The notes beneath the pieces are model-generated. The model searched no databases. It saw only the letters and a program-made list of their open reading frames with translations, and was not told where the DNA came from. A program made the translations under genes and the position numbers. A stretch of 64,000 nt of DNA from UBA1672 sp964352665 (lineage in GTDB: Bacteria; Pseudomonadota; Alphaproteobacteria; Micavibrionales; Micavibrionaceae), in contig CAYGSJ010000003.1 of the NCBI GenBank assembly GCA_964352665.1, forward strand, positions 124,001-188,000, in the 5' to 3' direction. How positions within the stretch are numbered: position 1 is the stretch's first letter; the number at the start of each line of letters is the position of its first letter. Positions 17,173-25,457 of the stretch are shown here, piece after piece.

Positions 17173-19020
17173 GTGATTGATCTTAAAATAAGAAAAAGAA
17201 AATACATTTTAGCCGCAGCTATACTGGCCGTTGGGGCTGTTGGGGCCTATTCTTCCGGTATTTTTTCGATGTTCTATACAAAAAAGAATGGCGTAGAAGT
17301 TATAGTCAGGGATTTTTCAAACGGAACAAAGGTCAATTATGAGATTCTAGCTGATAATGAAATTGTAGCAGAAGGGCAAGGCATAATTAAGAATAACGGT
17401 GCTTTGAATTTACCGCTTCCAGAGATTGCCAAAGAGGCCAAAACCAAAAATCTGGATTATCGTTTGAGTGTTGAGATGTCGGACGGGACAGAAGTTTCTG
17501 CGGCTGAAACACTTGAGCTTCTTTTAGGATTGGATCAGGAGACCGGACAGGTTTCCGTTAAGGGATCAGGTCTGGATGCTTTTTCGAATGTTATTGTCAA
17601 AACAGGTGAGAAAGAAGACTCTATCACTACGGATTGGGCCGGATTATTTACAGCTGATGCCCTGAATAAAAAATACGACGAAGAAGGAAATGACGCTTAT
17701 TCCGAACAGGTTCAACTGGCATTTCAAAATGCCGGCTTTAGTAGCGATGTCAATGCGCTTGGGAACGGAAAAGTAGATGTCTTTATTTTTGGAGATAGCA
17801 GCGGATCGAACATTAATAGGGTACAAGCGCGATATTCATGGGCATTAATAAAGATGACAGAGGAATTTTCAGCTGTTATCGCTCTGCAGACGCAGGCAAT
17901 CGGGATGTTCTTTGACACCAGAATTCAACTCAAGACACAAATGAAACAAAGAGAGCTTATGGCGCGCGCGCATAAGGATTATCACCCTAGCGATCAGATG
18001 TGCCGTATTGGAACGTTTGTTCGCAGTGTCGGGCATGCAGAAATGAAGGGGCAGGTCAACAAACATGCATTGAATAGAGCGCTTATGAACCAGTATCTGG
18101 GGACTTTCCCTGGGACTGCTGCATATGGCCCGCAGACCCATCAATATTCCGAAGTAGAGGCTTATCGCCAGTTCTATTGCGATCCAAGAGATTTTAACGG
18201 AGCAGCCGAGAAACTTTGTCCTGTTACGGGTGTGCCGTCCCCTGCTGTGCTGGACAGAATGAATAAGGATGTTGATTTTGCCAGAACGCTGGGCGGGAAG
18301 TTAACGCTTGATGTTGATTATGCCGATGGTGCTGCCGGTGCAACACCAAACAATGATTTGACGGATGATGAGGCTGATATTATAGCCTTGGCAAAGAATC
18401 TTTATTTTCCAAATGTCTTTGATTTGCCTGATGGGTATGAAATTGAACAAGATATACGACCGCATTTTGATAGCAGAAGTTTTGTTGCTAAAATGGGGGT
18501 CGCCCATAACAGTTTTATTAACATTGTTGGTATGAAATCAAGTGCACCGCCGGGGCAACCTACAACGGCAACTGCGGTGGCTCCGCCTATCCCGCAGCAA
18601 ATGCAGTCACCACGTAATCCGGTCCCTATTAGCTGGGCCGAGGATACAGGTTGGTTGTATATGAAGGCATTATTGGTTGAATTTGGTATAACAGATCAAG
18701 ATGGTGATACAACTCTGGATAATGAAATTAATAGAATCCTTGGGGAGCGGCCCAGCTATTATGCGCAAATGGAAGTTCTGACCAAAAAGATGTATCAACA
18801 TCCGAATTTCTATACCAATTTGTATGATAAGCCTGCAAATGTCGATCGCATCGGTGCGTCTCTTGATGCGATCAGCCTGATGCATCAGAGGGATCGGTTT
18901 GAATCAATGCTGCGTCGTGAGATGCTGACCTCCATCCTTGTGGAACAAGGCCTTGCCAAACAAGTGGAAGATGTAAGCTCCACAATATTTGAAAATATGC
19001 AGAACACCCCCATCAGATAA
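17173..19020 (+). CDS. Exported paralogue 5 of 5 with an extra N-terminal beta-rich domain
   Basis: A 615 aa protein of unknown function, starting at GTG after GAGG. It is the most divergent and longest member. A membrane or signal segment lies at about 10-32, and there is no cysteine cluster after it. Residues 35-200 form an extra domain that looks beta-rich and Ig/CNA-like (GVEVIVRDFSNGTKVNYEIL and a GQVSVKGSG segment). The family core follows: AHKDYHPSDQMCRIG near 264, a YRQFYCDPRDFN element, NKDVDFART, DSRSFVAKMGVAHNSF and the end block PSYYAQMEVLTKKMYQHPNF near 526. It may act as the base or tip of whatever the other four build; that is inference. flgK begins 91 nt downstream. Confidence 0.87.
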   Translation: MIDLKIRKRKYILAAAILAVGAVGAYSSGIFSMFYTKKNGVEVIVRDFSNGTKVNYEILADNEIVAEGQGIIKNNGALNLPLPEIAKEAKTKNLDYRLSVEMSDGTEVSAAETLELLLGLDQETGQVSVKGSGLDAFSNVIVKTGEKEDSITTDWAGLFTADALNKKYDEEGNDAYSEQVQLAFQNAGFSSDVNALGNGKVDVFIFGDSSGSNINRVQARYSWALIKMTEEFSAVIALQTQAIGMFFDTRIQLKTQMKQRELMARAHKDYHPSDQMCRIGTFVRSVGHAEMKGQVNKHALNRALMNQYLGTFPGTAAYGPQTHQYSEVEAYRQFYCDPRDFNGAAEKLCPVTGVPSPAVLDRMNKDVDFARTLGGKLTLDVDYADGAAGATPNNDLTDDEADIIALAKNLYFPNVFDLPDGYEIEQDIRPHFDSRSFVAKMGVAHNSFINIVGMKSSAPPGQPTTATAVAPPIPQQMQSPRNPVPISWAEDTGWLYMKALLVEFGITDQDGDTTLDNEINRILGERPSYYAQMEVLTKKMYQHPNFYTNLYDKPANVDRIGASLDAISLMHQRDRFESMLRREMLTSILVEQGLAKQVEDVSSTIFENMQNTPIR

Positions 19021-19111
19021 AATTCTGGCATTATCTTTGCATATATCATGATCATAAGCGTAAACGGCGTAAATCCGTTTAAAAATGATGATGATATAGA
19101 AAGCAAGATAT

Positions 19112-21508
19112 ATGGGAATTTCGACCTTGGATACTGCGCTTTCGGGCTTACGTATTAGCCAGCAGCAGATCGATGTAATATCAAGTAACGTTTCAAATGT
19201 AGGCACAGAAGGCTATACGAGGAAAATTTTGCCTCAAAGTACGCAGATTGTGGGGGGCCGCTCTATTGGTGTTACGGGCGAAACAATCATCCGAAATATT
19301 GATTTACGCCTCCAGTTGGACTTATGGACACAGGTCAGTTCCGTCAATTTCTATGATGTTAAGGCGTCTTATTTAAGCCGTATAGAGCAGTTTCATGGCG
19401 CTCCTTCGGCCAATGTATCTGTGGCGGCAGAGGTTGCAAAATTACAAGACACTTTCGCAGCGCTTGCCAATGCTCCTGATGATCAGTTTCTTTTAAGCGA
19501 CGTTGTTAATCAGGCACAGGACACGGCGACCAAGATCAATGATTTATCAAACTATTACACAACTTTACGCAATGATGCCCAAAACGAGGTATCAATAACA
19601 ATTCAAAATATAAATGATTTGTTGGTTCAGGTTGCGGATTACAACACGCAAGTGCGCTTTGGCCTTAACTCAGATCGCAGTGTTGCTGCTGTAGAAGATG
19701 TACGCGATCAGGTCATTAAAGAGCTTTCCGGATTGATAGAAGTCAGTATATTCAAGCGCGGTGATGGTGTTCTGGTCATTCAGACTGTGGAAGGCGTAGA
19801 GTTAGCAGGAGAGACTGCAAACCAGCTTTATTTCAAGCCGACACCTCTTTCTCCTACAACGGGCTATCCTTTATCTGCGGCCGGCATTTTTGTTGGTGAT
19901 CCGACGCAAAGCCCGAATGCAATCGAAATTACCCAATCAAAACTAGGCGGCAAGCTTGGTGGTTTGATGGATATGCGGGATTTTACATTTCCCAAGAAAA
20001 TGGCCCAGTTGGATGAGTTAGCGCATAAAATAGCGCTACGCTTCCAAGAGCAGGGTTTACGTCTCTTTACAGACAAAACCGGCACAGTGCCGTTGGATAC
20101 GCCTCCTGACCCGACAACCAATCCTCCGACACCTGTTCCATATGTCGGGTTTTCTGCTCTTATCCAAGTGAACGCGCAAGTTGTGGCAAATAAAAACCTT
20201 ATCCAGACAGGAACATATGGAGGCACATTACAAACAGGCGCAAACGATATTATTCGTCGTGTCATTGAATATACGTTTGGGAGTATCAATTACCAACTTG
20301 CCGCGAATACTGATCCGGCAACATCAGTGGATATACAAGCCGCTGCAACAGGTGCAACAACATTGCAGGACTGGCTTGGTCTTTCCCCGACAAATATTGT
20401 CAAAAGTGGTTTGAGCCTGAGTAATTACGCCAGTGTTGCAGATATTGTCACGGCGGGTGGTACGGCTGTTTTTGGAATGGCGCCGACAGAAACAGACACG
20501 TTTATATTAAGATTTGATGACCCCGATTTCGGCGGTGGGCCCTATGATATATCGGTTGATTTACGTGCTGTGGCAGCCGGAGGAACGAGCGCAGCGCAGG
20601 ATCTGGTAGATCATATTATGCTGGACGCAAACTGGGCGACGGCTGTTGCTGATTTTGGTGCGGCCATTTCCGTTGGTGCCAATGGCGAGCTTGTAATCGA
20701 GAGCAATGGCGATATCGAAATTTTGAACAGTGGTGTGGAACCAATGTCTACGGAAGGATTCTCCTTTTTAGGCTTGGGACCTTCTTTATCACAGGCGGCA
20801 GATCCATATTTTGATGTGCAGGTCGGTAATAATGAGCCTGTCCGCATTACAATTGAGCCATTGGATACAGAGGTCGAGCTTCTAGCAAAATTAAATGCTG
20901 TTCCTGGCCTTGCTGTTCAAATGGACGCAGACGGGTTTTTATCCTTGCGCCCGGGTGATAATTTTAACAATCCGGATTTCGGTGGTGACCTGACAATTGT
21001 TGGCGGGCCGTTTACAACAAGCGGTGCCTCTCTTGGTGGAACGGCGGCAGGTCGTGCGGCATTGGATGACGGCGTTAACATTGTTCAGGCAATATTTGGA
21101 ACCTATACGGTTTTGGGCGGAGGTGTAATCGAACAATTAACACCGATTAACAATATCCAGTATCAGTCCGAGACACAGTCAGGAAGTGGAGTATTTGTGC
21201 CGTTTCGTGATTCTCTTTTGGGGCCAGGCGCTGATACGAGTACTGCGATTATAGCGTCTTCGACCCTTAATGATTTTTCGCAAAAAATTATTAATGAATT
21301 AGCGCAGGAACTTTCTCTCATGAAAGCCCGCGTTGAAGATGAAACGGCATTACAAAATTTATTACAGCAACAATTCCTTGATCAATCTGCCGTTAATATT
21401 GATGAAGAACTTGGCAACTTAATTGTGATACAGACGGCTTATGCAGCGTCTGCACGTCTCATTGATGTTGTTCAGAGTATTTTTGAAGAGTTGCTGAGCG
21501 TTATTTAG
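19112..21508 (+). CDS. flgK: FlgK, flagellar hook-associated protein 1
   Basis: FlgK forms the first hook-filament junction ring of the flagellum. The N-terminus has the conserved flagellar rod/hook signature (LDTALSGLRISQQQIDVISS, then NVSNVGTEGYTRK), and the C-terminus has the matching helix (LGNLIVIQTAYAASARLIDV). At 798 aa it is long for the family; the surplus is in the variable central domain, which is Gly/Thr/Asp-rich. It is followed 21 nt later by flgL. It is downstream of the five paralogues in the same direction, with only 91 nt between, so shared transcription is possible. Confidence 0.93.
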   Translation: MGISTLDTALSGLRISQQQIDVISSNVSNVGTEGYTRKILPQSTQIVGGRSIGVTGETIIRNIDLRLQLDLWTQVSSVNFYDVKASYLSRIEQFHGAPSANVSVAAEVAKLQDTFAALANAPDDQFLLSDVVNQAQDTATKINDLSNYYTTLRNDAQNEVSITIQNINDLLVQVADYNTQVRFGLNSDRSVAAVEDVRDQVIKELSGLIEVSIFKRGDGVLVIQTVEGVELAGETANQLYFKPTPLSPTTGYPLSAAGIFVGDPTQSPNAIEITQSKLGGKLGGLMDMRDFTFPKKMAQLDELAHKIALRFQEQGLRLFTDKTGTVPLDTPPDPTTNPPTPVPYVGFSALIQVNAQVVANKNLIQTGTYGGTLQTGANDIIRRVIEYTFGSINYQLAANTDPATSVDIQAAATGATTLQDWLGLSPTNIVKSGLSLSNYASVADIVTAGGTAVFGMAPTETDTFILRFDDPDFGGGPYDISVDLRAVAAGGTSAAQDLVDHIMLDANWATAVADFGAAISVGANGELVIESNGDIEILNSGVEPMSTEGFSFLGLGPSLSQAADPYFDVQVGNNEPVRITIEPLDTEVELLAKLNAVPGLAVQMDADGFLSLRPGDNFNNPDFGGDLTIVGGPFTTSGASLGGTAAGRAALDDGVNIVQAIFGTYTVLGGGVIEQLTPINNIQYQSETQSGSGVFVPFRDSLLGPGADTSTAIIASSTLNDFSQKIINELAQELSLMKARVEDETALQNLLQQQFLDQSAVNIDEELGNLIVIQTAYAASARLIDVVQSIFEELLSVI

Positions 21509-21529
21509 AAGGTCTAGAAAGGAAAGAAC

Positions 21530-22723
21530 ATGACAGGCGTATCAACACTTGGACAGGCTTTAAGACAGATTGAAAATCTTGGTCAGCAGCAATTCAAATT
21601 TGCAACTTTGACAGAGCAGTTAACGACGGGTAAGAAGACCCAGTTTTATTCGGGTTTGAATTCGGATGCTCTTATATCTGTGCGCTCAAGGGCGCAATTG
21701 TCATCAATTGATATTTATCTGAACAATATTACACGTGCAGATACAACGATTGCGCTGACTTTGGGTTCTATCGAGGAATTCCAGACACAAACAGGCGAGT
21801 TTGCTTCAACGATTACGAGCTTCGTACAGGAAGGGTCTCACCAGACCGGTGACGAGATACGCTATGACGACCCCATGACAACGGCCATTGAAGATATCAT
21901 TGTAGGGAATACGTCTGAATTGCTTGATAATGACATAACGGCAGTGATTAATCATGCAGAAAACCTGTTTGGTTTTTTGGGTGAGCTTTTAAATGCCAAA
22001 CAAGGGGATCGTTACCTTTTGGCTGGTGCTGACAGTCAGGTAAAGCCTTATGACGATAATGGGACTTTAGAAGCATCGATTAACACGCTCATTGCCGATT
22101 GGAAAAATGGTGTGATCACTACGGATGAGTTGATAGCAGATTTAACGGATGGCACACCCTTAAACGGTAATCCTGATGCGATAGGCGATACGGCTATTGG
22201 ATATTCTGCGTCTGTTGCTAATGGTACGGCGGGAAATGTCTTTGTCAGAGCGGACGAGAACTCGGAGTTCAAGTATACAGTTTTGGCGAATGAGAGAAGT
22301 CTACGTAATGTGATTGTAGCACTTGCAGTATTCAAAAACGAAAATCTGCCGCCTGTTGTCGATGTGTATCATAATGGAACTTATCCTGGTGTTCCGGATG
22401 TTAAAGGTGCGCCGGGGCAAACAGCAGAAGAACAGCAAAATAATTTCTATAGATTGTTTAATGCGATGAGCGAGCAGGTTCTGGATTCTTTGGGAGAAAT
22501 TGACCAGATTAGATTCCGTTTGGAAACTGTGAGGGCGCAAGTTGATAATACAAAGCAGTCACACATTAACCAGCAACAGCTTCTGTTATCAACAGTTGGT
22601 GAAGTGGAAGATGTAGATGTTAATGATGTTGCGGTACGCTTATCGACGTTGAGAACACAACTGGAAGCGTCTTATCAAGTTACTGCATTGGCGCAGCAGC
22701 TTAGCCTTGTGCGTTTTATATAG
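21530..22723 (+). CDS. flgL: FlgL, flagellar hook-associated protein 3
   Basis: FlgL is the second hook-filament junction protein, bound between FlgK and flagellin. The 397 aa protein has the flagellin-like N-terminal helix (QALRQIENLGQQQFKFATLT followed by EQLTTGKK) and a C-terminal heptad helix ending DVAVRLSTLRTQLEASYQVT. The central part is variable. A good ribosome binding site (AAAGGAAAG) precedes the ATG. It is the last gene of the plus-strand run and is closed by the hairpin at 22738-22765. Confidence 0.92.
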   Translation: MTGVSTLGQALRQIENLGQQQFKFATLTEQLTTGKKTQFYSGLNSDALISVRSRAQLSSIDIYLNNITRADTTIALTLGSIEEFQTQTGEFASTITSFVQEGSHQTGDEIRYDDPMTTAIEDIIVGNTSELLDNDITAVINHAENLFGFLGELLNAKQGDRYLLAGADSQVKPYDDNGTLEASINTLIADWKNGVITTDELIADLTDGTPLNGNPDAIGDTAIGYSASVANGTAGNVFVRADENSEFKYTVLANERSLRNVIVALAVFKNENLPPVVDVYHNGTYPGVPDVKGAPGQTAEEQQNNFYRLFNAMSEQVLDSLGEIDQIRFRLETVRAQVDNTKQSHINQQQLLLSTVGEVEDVDVNDVAVRLSTLRTQLEASYQVTALAQQLSLVRFI

Positions 22724-22737
22724 TGAAAATGGACAGT

Positions 22738-22765
22738 AAAGCGGCCCTAAGGGCCGCTTTTTTTT
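22738..22765 (+). terminator. Bidirectional intrinsic terminator after flgL
   Basis: A 10-bp stem (AAAGCGGCCC / GGGCCGCTTT) with a TAA loop is followed by a run of T. It stands between flgL and the convergent TcpQ-like gene and can end both transcripts, because the stem starts with AAA on the other strand. Confidence 0.87.
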
Positions 22766-24059
22766 ATCCTTCGACACGCAGTTCATAACCCATATCTTCA
22801 ATCAGAATGTATTCTGGTGCACGGTCCAGCCCCTTAGAGAAAAGAATACCGATCGCATTTTTGAATGTTCCGTTGATGAGGATGTCCTTATTGAGTTTGT
22901 ACTCATCCGGTGCATTCCATACGAGCTTTATGTTTTCTTCGGCACACCAGTCTTCAAGGATTTTATGAAGATTTTTCTTACGTTTTGCCTGCCAAACTTG
23001 AAGCGTGTTTGAGGGGCCTCTTCTAAATGGCTCTGTGTCTATAGAAGCCATCTCCATTTTTTGCAGCAGATGTTGTTCGGGGTCTTCTTCTATTTCAACG
23101 GCATCAATAGGTTCAATTTTTTCCTGTATTTCAACAACTTCCACTTCATATTCTGTAAGTTCTGGCTTTGTTGTGGTTGTTTCTATTTCCTGAATTTTTT
23201 CCTGTATTTCAAGAGGCTTCAGAGGTTCTTTGTTTTGCTCCTCAATGATCTTTTCATCCAATGGAATCGGAGATGAAATCTCTTCAGGTTTCTCTAGCGT
23301 TTCGGGAAGGTTTTTATGTAGTTCCTCTATGATTGCGGGCTCTTCAATAATGTGTTCTTCAACAAGAATCTCCACTGTTTCCTCGACAGGGGCTTCTGCT
23401 ATTTCAATGTCTTTAATTGAAGGCTCTATTTCTGCTTTCTGCTCTTTTGTACCGAAATAATCGAGTGTCTGTTCAATTTCATCATGGGCAATAACTTCTA
23501 GCGGCTCTTCTTTTATAGGCGGCACTTTTGATATGAATTCTATTTCAGCTATTTCTTTTTCCGGCTCAACTTTTGGCGGATCGTTCCACACGATTTCTTC
23601 TGGTTCTGCGGGCATTTCGGTGGATTCGGCCTCAATTAACTCGGCGACTTCTTGTTCCTCTGTGGTGTCGGCAACCTCTTCCAATTGCTTGGGTTCTTCT
23701 GTCATGGCCTCAATATCATCGGCGGACTGTATGTCCTGAATTTCACTCTCAGCAAGTTCCTGTGTTTCGGGATCTCCGGAGGCTATCTTTGATTCCGGTA
23801 CTTCAAGTCCTTGCTCTCTGGCATAACGCTTTGCAATATCTTCAAGATTGGCAGGTTGTGGGTCGTTCCAGACGATACTTTCTGCTCTGTCCGGTTTTAC
23901 AGACGGAATGGGTGCCAGAGCGACAGGCTGGTCTTCGGCAGAAAAAATATCTTCAAGAAAATCTGGCTCATCTTCAGCAGGATTTTGGGAATCATGCTCT
24001 TCGAGTGAGGTGACTTCAACGGATTCTGTGGCTTGCGCAGAATCTAGTTCAGTTTTTTT
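22764..24059 (-). CDS. TcpQ-like protein, downstream frame of a split gene
   Basis: The C-terminal 80 residues (from TLQVWQAKRKKNL to the end at RVEG) resemble the TcpQ/PilL-type domain of pilus and secretion accessory proteins. The first in-frame ATG is at 23705 (313 aa), but the frame stays open upstream to 24059. That stretch has the same acidic Glu/Pro-rich composition and a second VWNDP element, so it is coding. It meets the upstream frame (24044-24928) at a run of nine A on the coding strand, where a -1 shift would fuse both into a protein of about 720 aa. The frame change could be real slippage, a mutation or an assembly error. The gene belongs with the neighbouring icm/dot block by position. 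Confidence 0.72.
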   Translation of the reverse strand, partial: KKTELDSAQATESVEVTSLEEHDSQNPAEDEPDFLEDIFSAEDQPVALAPIPSVKPDRAESIVWNDPQPANLEDIAKRYAREQGLEVPESKIASGDPETQELAESEIQDIQSADDIEAMTEEPKQLEEVADTTEEQEVAELIEAESTEMPAEPEEIVWNDPPKVEPEKEIAEIEFISKVPPIKEEPLEVIAHDEIEQTLDYFGTKEQKAEIEPSIKDIEIAEAPVEETVEILVEEHIIEEPAIIEELHKNLPETLEKPEEISSPIPLDEKIIEEQNKEPLKPLEIQEKIQEIETTTTKPELTEYEVEVVEIQEKIEPIDAVEIEEDPEQHLLQKMEMASIDTEPFRRGPSNTLQVWQAKRKKNLHKILEDWCAEENIKLVWNAPDEYKLNKDILINGTFKNAIGILFSKGLDRAPEYILIEDMGYELRVEG

Positions 24060-24928
24060 TTATGAGACTCCGAAGGAGTAGATTCTTCCATCATCATTGG
24101 CTTGTTCTCATCGGCCATAGGCTCCTTTATATCCATAGGAGCTTGTGCCGCCTGATGACTAGAAGGGGCGTTGAAAACAATCTTTTTGCCCTTGATTTCG
24201 AATGTAACACCGACAGGATCAAGTGCATCCTGAAGCACGATATTCCAAGGTTCCCCGCCCTTCCATGAAATCGATGTCCCGGGGTTTACATGATCCCCGA
24301 AGGAATAGGCGTAATCTGCGGGCACAATTTGGGTAAGAGCTAGAGCCATCGGTATTTCTGTTCCAAAACCTTCTATAATATCAAATGTCTGATCCGAATC
24401 AGAAGGAATAGCGCCCATGGAATGTACAGGTTCTCTTGTTGGCATACCGACATCTTCCACAGTAAGCTCGGCAAGCTCGGACTCTTCATCGGATGGCAGT
24501 GCAATCGGTGTCATTGTATCTGTTGTGGTGGCTTCGTTTTCCAGAGGATATGGATTAATAGACAGGGCTGTCGGGTCGGTTTCTGCTTCTTGTACATGTT
24601 CCTCGATCACCTCGTGGCTCATGCCCATTTCCTCGGAGTTATCCAGCACTTTAACGGCCACTGCGTTTTCAATACTTTCTTTTTTAGCCTCTACTTCTTC
24701 GTCCATCATATCGTGCGTAGAAATAGGCTCGAGTTCGAGCATAGGATCTGTTGCGAAATTATGTGCCTGTGGAAGAGTGTTTGTGTCCTCTGAGTGCATC
24801 AAGCCTGGATCCGGTTTGCTTGGAGGTGTCCATTCAAACCCCGCGAGAGCCGATCCCGATGCCATCACAGCGATAACAGCAAGCGGTAGGCACGTTGATT
24901 GTAAGAGGCGATTATATTTCGAAGACAT
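24044..24928 (-). CDS. Exported TcpQ/N0-like protein, upstream frame of a split gene
   Basis: This frame encodes a signal peptide (MSSKYNRLLQS... ending GSALA) if started at the ATG at 24928; an ATG at 24949 and a TTG at 24955 are also open. It continues with an acidic linker and a compact domain (about residues 190-260 of this frame; EIPMALALTQIVPADYAYSF begins it, and it ends in KGKKIVFNAP). That domain resembles the periplasmic secretin-interacting N0/TcpQ fold. It ends at TAG 4044-4046 of the 24 kb block (24044-24046) just after AAAAAAAAA. A -1 shift there joins it to the 22764-24059 frame. The likely role is a periplasmic partner of the type IVB outer-membrane ring; that is inference. 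Confidence 0.7.
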   Translation of the reverse strand: MSSKYNRLLQSTCLPLAVIAVMASGSALAGFEWTPPSKPDPGLMHSEDTNTLPQAHNFATDPMLELEPISTHDMMDEEVEAKKESIENAVAVKVLDNSEEMGMSHEVIEEHVQEAETDPTALSINPYPLENEATTTDTMTPIALPSDEESELAELTVEDVGMPTREPVHSMGAIPSDSDQTFDIIEGFGTEIPMALALTQIVPADYAYSFGDHVNPGTSISWKGGEPWNIVLQDALDPVGVTFEIKGKKIVFNAPSSHQAAQAPMDIKEPMADENKPMMMEESTPSESHKKKLN

Positions 24929-25083
24929 CTGTTTATTCCCAAGTTTCATACACAAATTTTAAATCCGGAACTTCAATAAATTTTAACTGGCGTTCACCCA
25001 GCATAAAGAATATCGCCCGAACAGTTATATTTCAAGCATTAAGTCAAGCAACAGGCAGGTTACATGTGTATTTTTGAAGAAAA

Positions 25084-25383
25084 TTATCCGTAATCAATAA
25101 ACTTGTGCTTATTCACGCCGATCTGGCCTGGACGTTCTTGTCCGATTAGCCAGCAACGCAAGGCTCTCAGGGCAGAAGGGAAAGTAAGCCCCTTCTTTTC
25201 AAGCATGTTGAAAATGTAGAACACAATAAAAGAGATTGTAATAGTTGATACTCGTAAATAAACAAGCCATAAAGGCACAAGAAGCGAAACACGTGCGTCA
25301 AAACCCAGAAACCGTATCGTGCGCATAGTATCACGCCAATGCCAGTTCATTTTAGCTTCTATATTCTCAAGTTCTTTGGCCAT
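25084..25383 (-). CDS. icmT: IcmT, small Icm/Dot membrane protein
   Basis: IcmT is a short inner-membrane protein needed by Icm/Dot machines. The 99 aa protein has the family signature WRDTMRTIRFLGFDARV, followed by one or two hydrophobic segments (about 34-62) and a conserved C-terminal region (FPSALRALRCWLIGQERPG). Legionella IcmT is 86 aa. It follows dotB by about 75 nt in the dotD-dotC-dotB-icmT run, which differs from Legionella, where icmT leads the other icm cluster. Confidence 0.88.
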   Translation of the reverse strand: MAKELENIEAKMNWHWRDTMRTIRFLGFDARVSLLVPLWLVYLRVSTITISFIVFYIFNMLEKKGLTFPSALRALRCWLIGQERPGQIGVNKHKFIDYG

Positions 25384-25457
25384 TATCTGGTTTTATGCCT
25401 CTTAATTTTAAGTACAAATAATTATGCAGTATAAGCCTTAAACAAAATTTAATGTAG

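Noticed and set aside
11383..19020. The five paralogues as DotA or other polytopic type IVB components
   Set aside because: Apart from the leader they have no clear membrane helices and no DotA features, so they are not DotA; DotA is simply not in the window.
23573..24013. Plus-strand 146-codon frame over the TcpQ-like split gene
   Set aside because: It lies opposite the open acidic coding frame and has an Arg/Leu/Gln-rich composition typical of an antisense shadow.
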